A stretch of DNA of 28,001 nt, from assembly GCA_903904275.1 (NCBI GenBank), contig CAIVBX010000207.1, positions 1-28,001 of the forward strand, given 5' to 3'. The notes under the pieces are model-generated. The model worked only from the letters and a program-made list of their open reading frames with translations. It had not been told where the DNA came from and searched no databases. The position numbers were made by a program, and so were the translations under genes. Source of the DNA: an uncultured Pseudomonadota bacterium. GTDB taxonomy: Bacteria > Pseudomonadota > Gammaproteobacteria > Methylococcales > Methylomonadaceae. Every line of letters begins with the position of its first letter. The stretch's first letter is position 1. Below are positions 23,797 to 28,001 of the stretch, one piece after another.

Positions 23797-25164
23797 TTAA
23801 CGATTTAACTGTTCAGAACGTTCATGAACATCAGGACGATTGATTTCTGGTCGTATCACTGCTGGTTTATCAATATCGGGATGATTGATTTCTGGACGTA
23901 TCACTGTTGGTTTATCAATATCAGGATGATTGATTTCTTGTTGCATCACTGCTGGTTTATCAATATCGGGATGATTGATTTCTGGATGTATTATTGTTGG
24001 TTTATCATCCATATCAATATGATTGATTTCAGGTTTCATCGCAGAGGATTCTCGGAATTCTGAATTGTGTTCTGCGTGTTCATGTTCGTAATTAGGTTGA
24101 AATGACATAGATTCTTTTTTCAAAGAATCATGAAAACCGTTTCGGTGATTATGTTCAGGTAACATGTTTCCTGTATCCAAATGGTCAAAAACCATTCGTC
24201 CTTTTCCATTTTCATGCACCCAAATTCCAGTGTGTTCGCCTATTTTTGGTGTTTTATCCGTTGTTTCTTTTACGTTTATTTTTACCCCATCTATATTGAT
24301 TTGCGCTTTTGTACTTTCTCTGACGTAACCTTGTAAAAGTAATTGCTCAACTCGTGCGGGAAAAGACCAACGTGGATTCTGTTCAAGTTTTTCTACTCGC
24401 AAAATTTTATCATTTAAAATGCCTTGAATCCTGACTTCATCACCAATTTTTACATCGGTGTGATTTTTAGGAAATTCAATGGATTGATTGCCAATACGGA
24501 AATTTCCCGAAGAATTGTCAACTTCTAACGTACCTATCAAACTGACATGGTTAATGACATCGTGTTTTTCTACACGCGCGGCTTCAATACTGCCATCTGT
24601 TAAGCGATTACCGCTAATCACAACATTATCGCCAACGGTTATTTTGTCTAACAAATTTTCTGGAAGATGAACCGTTTGACCAAGAACATTAAAAACACCG
24701 TTATTAGAATCAACTGATTCCACAACGCCTTGAACTTCATGTAACACATGAATTTCTTTCGCGTAGTAATTTTGAGTTATCGATGTAGCCAAAATAGAAA
24801 CAGTTTGTCCAAGTGCCAATCGATTAAAATCAGTTAGCACGCCATCTTCAACAATGGGTATTTTTGAATCATAGTGAATTTCAATACCATTCACACAAAT
24901 GCTACCAAATCCTGAAATAACACCAACAATTCCTGTTCCACCAATGCCTGATTCTCCTTCACCATTTCTTTGTGCTAATACATCAGATTTAACTGGTAAC
25001 GAAACACCTGTACCGCCAATTCCGCTACCATCGCTAGATTTTGCTTCTACGATAGGGCTTTGTAACCAGTATTTATCTTGGCAAACATTTCCTTCAGCAA
25101 ACGCATCCAACGTATTTGCTAACAGAACTAACCAAATTGATTTCGTCAGTTTAGCGAATTGCAT
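23797..25164 (-). CDS. DUF5666 exported protein with C-terminal 15-residue repeats
   Basis: The 455-residue protein has a signal peptide (MQFAKLTKSIWLVLLANT, cleavage near AFA-E at 23), then two SGIGGTG motifs (about 47-53 and 72-78). Several OB-like DUF5666 beta units follow (about 82-350: ISGFGSICVNGIEIHYD, GVVESVDSNNGVFNVLG, GTLEVDNSSGNFRIG, QGYVRESTKAQINIDG). The C-terminal third is hydrophilic and His-rich, ending in about four tandem copies of PEINHPDIDKPAVIR (378-438). No enzymatic residues are evident. DUF5666 proteins are exported and uncharacterised. Its ATG overlaps the DUF6502 stop (TAATG), so translation is coupled, and the barrel gene follows by 18 nt. An extracellular or periplasmic ligand or polymer-binding role is only an inference. 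Confidence 0.82.
   Translation of the reverse strand: MQFAKLTKSIWLVLLANTLDAFAEGNVCQDKYWLQSPIVEAKSSDGSGIGGTGVSLPVKSDVLAQRNGEGESGIGGTGIVGVISGFGSICVNGIEIHYDSKIPIVEDGVLTDFNRLALGQTVSILATSITQNYYAKEIHVLHEVQGVVESVDSNNGVFNVLGQTVHLPENLLDKITVGDNVVISGNRLTDGSIEAARVEKHDVINHVSLIGTLEVDNSSGNFRIGNQSIEFPKNHTDVKIGDEVRIQGILNDKILRVEKLEQNPRWSFPARVEQLLLQGYVRESTKAQINIDGVKINVKETTDKTPKIGEHTGIWVHENGKGRMVFDHLDTGNMLPEHNHRNGFHDSLKKESMSFQPNYEHEHAEHNSEFRESSAMKPEINHIDMDDKPTIIHPEINHPDIDKPAVMQQEINHPDIDKPTVIRPEINHPDIDKPAVIRPEINRPDVHERSEQLNR
23851..24033 (-). repeat. 45-bp in-frame tandem repeat in the DUF5666 gene
   Basis: About four copies of a 45-bp unit encode the 15-residue unit PEINHPDIDKP followed by AVI/TVI-R, at residues 378-438; the first copy is longer by one codon and a degenerate fifth (PEINRPDVHERSEQ) closes the protein. 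Copies are highly similar at DNA level, so the array is probably young and may vary in number between strains. Confidence 0.9.
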
Positions 25165-26021
25165 TACGTTTTTTTCCTATCTAAGGTTGCATCTGTATAA
25201 AAATAAACGCCAAGTGTCATACGATTTTTTTGATTACCTGAAGAGGTTTTTTTGAGTTCTTGCGCTCGTTTGTTAATGGCACGCAATACATCCATACTCA
25301 TATTTTCAGCCATTTGTGCTAATTCTTCTATGGCTTGCGGACTTAATCCATCGGAATAAACACTACGTTCTAAAAACGGTGGTTTTTCATCAAGTACATT
25401 ATGAACAGCCGATTCGATGTGGTCACGAACATTTCGCCCTAAATAATACAATTTTTCTTCAGAGCCTTGCTCAGGAATAAAAGCTCCTGTCCGCAAACTT
25501 ATAAAATCGTTTGAATCAATTTCGACTAAACCTAATCGTAACCATTCATCTAAAACAGCACGAGAACGAATATCTTTTGATTCCTCACTAACTAGACGTT
25601 CAAATGACGGTGCGCCATCAGCTTGCATCAATCTTGGCAATGGCATTGGTAATGCTTGTTCATTTAAATAATCAGATTCACCATTCCAACGCGCTATCAA
25701 TCGCGCCCCTAAAGATACATTAGCTGGCGGTGTTAAATCAATTTGCGGTTCGTCAAGGAAACGACGAATGTCTTTACGATGTACGCCTGTTAATAAACTT
25801 AAACGGCTATCTGTTTGTTGTTTGCCTTCTAATTTAAATTCAGTCACCGCAACATCTACAAACAGCGGTTTTAATAAACTGATTAGATAAGTGTATGTAA
25901 TTTGTTTGGCTAACAATAAGCGCACTAAGGGACGTAGAAGGCGTTGAATAGCTTCTACAAGGGCTGTATTACCGCTTGTCGTAGTTGAAGCGGTTTCTAT
26001 TTTGTCGGAAATTTCAGTCAT
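25164..26021 (-). CDS. DUF6502 family protein, predicted DNA-binding regulator
   Basis: The 285-residue cytoplasmic protein starts at ATG 26021 (MTEISDKIE). A helical region (LVEAIQRLLRPLVRLLLAKQ, residues 21-40) is followed by SRLSLLTGVHRKDIRRFLDE (72-91), which reads like a helix-turn-helix with a basic recognition helix. The remainder (YLGRNVRDHIESAVHNVLDE at about 214-233; AINKRAQELKK) is helical and typical of DUF6502. A regulatory role is inferred from the HTH-like segment and from the operator-like inverted repeat overlapping its own promoter. A -10 hexamer TATACT ends 7 nt before the ATG and no Shine-Dalgarno is present, so the mRNA may be leaderless. The stop overlaps the DUF5666 start. 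An upstream in-frame start 15 codons earlier would run through the promoter and operator and is unlikely. Confidence 0.8.
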   Translation of the reverse strand: MTEISDKIETASTTTSGNTALVEAIQRLLRPLVRLLLAKQITYTYLISLLKPLFVDVAVTEFKLEGKQQTDSRLSLLTGVHRKDIRRFLDEPQIDLTPPANVSLGARLIARWNGESDYLNEQALPMPLPRLMQADGAPSFERLVSEESKDIRSRAVLDEWLRLGLVEIDSNDFISLRTGAFIPEQGSEEKLYYLGRNVRDHIESAVHNVLDEKPPFLERSVYSDGLSPQAIEELAQMAENMSMDVLRAINKRAQELKKTSSGNQKNRMTLGVYFYTDATLDRKKT

Positions 26022-26027
26022 GGGTAA

Positions 26028-26056
26028 AGTATAGCAAAAGAATGTTGACGTGGGAA
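26028..26056 (-). promoter_or_regulatory. Promoter of the DUF6502-DUF5666-barrel operon
   Basis: Read on the minus strand: -35 TTCCCA (26051-26056, 4 of 6), 17-nt spacer, -10 TATACT (26028-26033, 5 of 6). The predicted start is at about 26021, the A of the DUF6502 ATG, so the transcript would be leaderless. The -35 lies within the proximal arm of the inverted repeat at 26049-26098. Confidence 0.6.
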
Positions 26057-26098
26057 AATATCCCATGTAGAATTTTCCTCGTGGGATATTTTCCCACG
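26049..26098. promoter_or_regulatory. Paired dyad operator in the divergent region, 17-bp inverted repeat
   Basis: Positions 26049-26065 and 26082-26098 are perfect reverse complements (17 bp), separated by 16 nt. Each arm holds its own dyad TGGGA-N5-TCCCA (26051-26065 and 26082-26096). The two dyads are centred at 26058 and 26089, 31 bp apart, about three helical turns, so both face the same side of the DNA. The first covers the -35 of the DUF6502 gene; the second lies 35 bp before the ATG of the divergent gene at 26131. I found no other copy of this dyad in the window. Confidence 0.85.
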
Positions 26099-26130
26099 AA
26101 AAGATATTTTTAAATTACTTGGAGTTGGTC

Positions 26131-26922
26131 ATGTCAAAATCTAAACAAAATGTAAAACACGGTTCATTAAACGATACAGCACATTCGGCTACTGGAAACA
26201 GTGCATTACCTCCCCATGGTCCTGAGGGTCATGGTAAAGGTGGTGCGCCTGCGCCACATTCTGATTTAGGAAAAGGTATGCCGCCGCTAGCCTTTGCACC
26301 AAATGATTTCAATCACAACTTCAATTTTACATTTAGTACAGATTTATCAACTGTGCAAAGTATGAGTATCGCAGATAGTATTAAAGCAACGACGTTAGAC
26401 ATTTCTACATCTACATTTACAACAACTGTTGGTCTTAACGACCAAAGTATTCAGGCGGTTTTAAGTGTGTCACAGACATCTAGTGATAATCACTTCGCAA
26501 CGACACGCATTTATGGTGATACCGATGGTGATGGAAAATATGTAGAAAATTTTGATATTCAAGTGGCAAAAACGACTGATGCGTCCTTACCATTACATCA
26601 ACAAACATTTACATTTAACACGGATGGAACAATTACAGCTGGAATGCCTGTCAACAATGATCCACATCATCCTGTAATGGATCAAAATGCTGTTTTGAGT
26701 AAAGTGACGCTAAATAATGTTACTTATGTCACTCAAACTGAAGCTACTCCAAATTCAACAGGTTATCATTTTGAGGTTTTCCGTGATGACAATGCTGATG
26801 GTACTTGGACTGAAATTGCACATGGTGAAACGTCAGGAACGAATATCGATTCAACAACAGCAACAATCAATTTGGTAGGTATTCAAAGTTATTTAGCTGA
26901 TGCGAGTGCGATTATTGGATGA
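26131..26922 (+). CDS. Putative type I secreted protein with calcium-loop repeats
   Basis: I do not recognise a named family. The 263-residue protein has no Sec signal peptide, no membrane helix and no cysteine. Residues 1-55 are disordered and rich in His, Gly and Pro (LPPHGPEGHGKGGAPAPHSD). The rest is beta-type and Thr/Ser/Asp-rich, with two similar strand-loop-strand units: RIYGDTDGDGKYVENFD (126-142) and EVFRDDNADGTWTEIA (215-230). The DTDGDG and DDNADG loops look like calcium-binding DxDxDG sites. The C-terminus INLVGIQSYLADASAIIG is amphipathic and ends in small hydrophobic residues, as in many type I secretion signals. GGAG (26121-26124) fixes ATG 26131. It is divergent from the DUF6502 operon across the paired dyads. 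The cargo role for the exporter at 11927-16415 is an inference. Confidence 0.6.
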   Translation: MSKSKQNVKHGSLNDTAHSATGNSALPPHGPEGHGKGGAPAPHSDLGKGMPPLAFAPNDFNHNFNFTFSTDLSTVQSMSIADSIKATTLDISTSTFTTTVGLNDQSIQAVLSVSQTSSDNHFATTRIYGDTDGDGKYVENFDIQVAKTTDASLPLHQQTFTFNTDGTITAGMPVNNDPHHPVMDQNAVLSKVTLNNVTYVTQTEATPNSTGYHFEVFRDDNADGTWTEIAHGETSGTNIDSTTATINLVGIQSYLADASAIIG

Positions 26923-26966
26923 ACATAAAATAAATTGTTTGGATGTTTTAACGTGTCATGCAAAAT

Positions 26967-26995
26967 TCTCCACCCAGAGCAAGTTTGGGTGGAGA
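26967..26995. terminator. 10-bp hairpin after the putative secreted protein gene
   Basis: TCTCCACCCA (26967-26976) and TGGGTGGAGA (26986-26995) are perfectly complementary with a 9-nt loop, 44 nt after the stop at 26922. On the plus strand no T-run follows; on the minus strand it is followed by ATTTTG. It may mark the transcript end by hairpin alone or act with the bidirectional terminator at 27082-27115. The rest of the 191-nt gap shows no other signal. Confidence 0.5.
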
Positions 26996-27074
26996 GGATG
27001 TCAAAAGTTTAAAGTTGTCTTCCCATTCTTCGGCGGTCACAACATTTCTCCCCAATCCGAAAACCAAAATCATG

Positions 27075-27115
27075 CCCCAACAAAAAAGCCCCATCCTCAA
27101 CCAGGACAGGGCTTT
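27075..27115 (-). terminator. Terminator repeat, copy 1 (after DUF559 gene)
   Basis: On the minus strand AGCCCTGTCCT (27103-27113) pairs with AGGATGGGGCT (27087-27097) over 11 bp (two G-U) around a 5-nt loop, followed by TTTTTTG. It overlaps the DUF559 stop codon. The plus-strand bases 27075-27096 are identical to the left part of copies 2 and 3; the loop region differs. Confidence 0.85.
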
Positions 27116-27473
27116 AAATTCGCAATTTCACCACGTCATAAATCACAGTTAACACATTTTCTAATTCGTTAAAAACTTGAGCGTTATCAAATCGAATCAC
27201 TTTCACGCCTAACAATTCTAAAAATTTTGTTCGTTCTAAGTCATACGCAACAGCTTGGGGTTCAAAATGTTGCGAGCCATCGAGTTCAATCACCAACTTC
27301 GCCTCAACACCGTAAAAATCCACAATGTAATTTCCTATCGGTTTTTGACGTTTGAATTGCACATCTAAAATTTGTTTTCGGCGAATCCGTGACCACAATA
27401 ATTTTTCCGCTTCTGTTTCATTTTTTCTCAATTCCCGCGCTAACGGTTTTGTTGTTTTTGAATATGGCAACAT
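27114..27473 (-). CDS. DUF559 domain protein (Vsr-like endonuclease fold)
   Basis: The 119-residue protein is a complete DUF559 domain, related to very-short-patch-repair endonucleases and the PD-(D/E)xK superfamily. Family blocks are ARELRKNETEAEKLLWSRIR (12-31), VQFKRQKPIGNYIVDFYGVE (38-57), and the core KLVIELDGSQHF (59-70) with candidate acidic metal ligands D52, E63 and D65, then RTKFLELLGVKVIRFDN. Family members are widespread, often single genes, and their role is not established; DNA repair or mobile-element links have been suggested. The gene is flanked by a GC-rich double hairpin upstream and a terminator repeat at its stop. AGGAGGAAC-like purines precede the ATG. Confidence 0.9.
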   Translation of the reverse strand: MLPYSKTTKPLARELRKNETEAEKLLWSRIRRKQILDVQFKRQKPIGNYIVDFYGVEAKLVIELDGSQHFEPQAVAYDLERTKFLELLGVKVIRFDNAQVFNELENVLTVIYDVVKLRI

Positions 27474-27500
27474 TGTTCCTCCTCAATCTTTAAAGCACCT

Positions 27501-27540
27501 CCCCCTGCGGCTATCGCCGCTCCCCCGCCAAAGGGGGAAA
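27501..27540. repeat. GC-rich double hairpin upstream of the DUF559 gene
   Basis: Two adjacent hairpins occur in an otherwise AT-rich region: GCGGC (27507-27511) with GCCGC (27516-27520), loop TATC; and TCCCCC (27521-27526) with GGGGGA (27533-27538), loop GCCAAA. Such compact C- and G-run palindromes resemble dispersed REP or MITE-like elements of other genomes. Only one copy is in the window, so dispersal cannot be judged. Confidence 0.5.
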
Positions 27541-27580
27541 ACCATTAAAAATCAAAAGCCCTTGCTTTTCAATCTTTCGC

Positions 27581-27619
27581 CCCCCAACAAAAAAGCCCCA
27601 TCCGAAGACAGGGCTTTTT
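27581..27619 (-). terminator. Terminator repeat, copy 2 (after DUF1640 gene)
   Basis: On the minus strand AGCCCTGTC (27607-27615) pairs with GATGGGGCT (27594-27602) over 9 bp around the tetraloop TTCG, followed by TTTTTTG. The plus strand has a matching A-run and T-run, so it can act both ways. It lies 6 nt beyond the DUF1640 stop. All 39 bp are identical to copy 3. Confidence 0.9.
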
Positions 27620-27625
27620 CTTGCT

Positions 27626-27907
27626 TCAAACAGGAAAAAAGGCTTTCATTACCAGTGTGATAATTCCACCTAAAACTAATCCTGTCATCCATTTCAAAAC
27701 AATCAATTCTTTTTCTAGTCGGTTAATATCATTTTTTAATTCTTTTTCTAATTTATTCAAATCCGCTTTTGTTGTCAGTTGAGAATCTAACGCTTCTGCT
27801 AAAGCTGATGATAATGCCTCCACTTCAGCTTTTGCCTGTTCAGAGGAAACGCCTGCTTTTTCCAATTTATCAACAAATTTGTATGTATCAAATAAAACCG
27901 CTGCCAT
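27626..27907 (-). CDS. DUF1640 coiled-coil membrane protein
   Basis: The 93-residue protein starts MAAVLFDTYKFVDKLEKAGV, the typical opening of bacterial DUF1640 proteins (related to the eukaryotic CCDC90/MCUR1 family). Residues 22-40 are helical (EQAKAEVEALSSALAEAL), 45-72 form a heptad-type coiled coil (TTKADLNKLEKELKNDINRL), and 73-90 are a single C-terminal membrane helix (MTGLVLGGIITLVMKAFF). The function is unknown. GGAGA lies 7 nt before ATG 27907, which is preferred over an ATG two codons upstream that would touch the ribosome site. It is followed by terminator repeat copy 2 and preceded by copy 3, so it sits as a gene between two identical hairpins. Confidence 0.87.
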   Translation of the reverse strand: MAAVLFDTYKFVDKLEKAGVSSEQAKAEVEALSSALAEALDSQLTTKADLNKLEKELKNDINRLEKELIVLKWMTGLVLGGIITLVMKAFFPV

Positions 27908-27946
27908 TTTCATTCTCCAAAAAATTAACGCCGATTCTACCACACG

Positions 27947-27985
27947 CCCCCAACAAAAAAGCCCCATCCGAAGACAGGGCTTTTT
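27947..27985 (-). terminator. Terminator repeat, copy 3
   Basis: This is an identical 39-bp copy of the element at 27581-27619, with the same TTCG-loop hairpin (27960-27981) and flanking A- and T-runs. It lies 40 nt upstream of the DUF1640 start and probably ends a minus-strand gene located beyond the window edge. Confidence 0.88.
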
Positions 27986-28001
27986 ATAGTGTTTCAATGC
28001 G

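Noticed and set aside
23824..24063. Tandem repeat considered as a CRISPR array
   Set aside because: The 45-bp units are contiguous without unique spacers and keep the DUF5666 reading frame; no cas genes are present.
26900..27172. A 90-residue plus-strand frame after the putative secreted protein
   Set aside because: It spans a hairpin and a terminator repeat, overlaps the DUF559 3' end, has no ribosome site and resembles no family.
27075..27985. Terminator repeats considered as integron attC sites
   Set aside because: The core RYYYAAC and GTTRRRY boxes are not both present (the run reads CCCCAAC), and the elements are too short, with strong T-runs that fit terminators.

Overview
The window is an AT-rich chromosomal stretch with short intergenic gaps and no tRNA, rRNA, insertion sequence or CRISPR array that I could see. 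Gene content points to a flagellated Gram-negative proteobacterium, most likely a gammaproteobacterium: infC-rpmI-rplT, gmk, ubiA, a DNA translocase of the FtsK type, a TolC-type outer membrane channel, a polar-type fliC-flaG-fliD-fliS-fliT block and an exact FliA (sigma-28) promoter. I cannot resolve the genus.

Layout. 1-1260 (+): translation operon infC-rpmI-rplT, with a hairpin after infC and a strong terminator after rplT. The infC reading frame carries an in-frame TAA at 129-131, which separates most of the N-terminal domain from an intact C-terminal domain. 1284-8166: housekeeping genes on both strands, namely gmk (-), a gamma-class carbonic anhydrase-like protein overlapping ubiA (+), a flavin reductase (-), an unusually long triosephosphate isomerase (+), nadE followed by a DUF2780 secreted protein (-), a 67-residue unknown and an NlpC/P60 lipoprotein (+). 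8333-11746 (+): ftsK and NAD kinase. 11927-16415 (+): a compact three-gene type I secretion operon (ABC exporter, HlyD-type adaptor, TolC-type channel) with no cargo gene in the operon and a 10-bp inverted repeat upstream. 16412-21570 (-): flagellin, FlaG, a FliD enlarged by three repeats, FliS and a FliT-like chaperone, read from the sigma-28 promoter at 21681-21707. 21783-23000 (+): an orphan GspF/PilC-type inner membrane protein.

23008-26922 is the most distinctive part. A DUF6502 protein with an apparent helix-turn-helix is translationally coupled to a DUF5666 secreted protein, followed by a predicted outer membrane beta-barrel protein, all on the minus strand. Divergent to them lies a cysteine-free, signal-peptide-free protein with two calcium-loop-like repeats that looks like a type I secretion cargo. 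The short divergent region holds a perfect 17-bp inverted repeat whose two arms are each a TGGGA-N5-TCCCA dyad, centred 31 bp apart. One arm lies over the probable -35 element of the DUF6502 gene. I infer that the DUF6502 protein is an autoregulator of a small cell-surface or secretion module, possibly served by the type I exporter 10 kb away.

26923-28001 is an accessory-looking end: a DUF559 nuclease-like gene and a DUF1640 coiled-coil membrane protein (both -), each followed by the same terminator hairpin. The hairpin occurs three times in 0.9 kb, and a GC-rich double hairpin lies between the two genes. No gap without a gene exceeds 300 bases.
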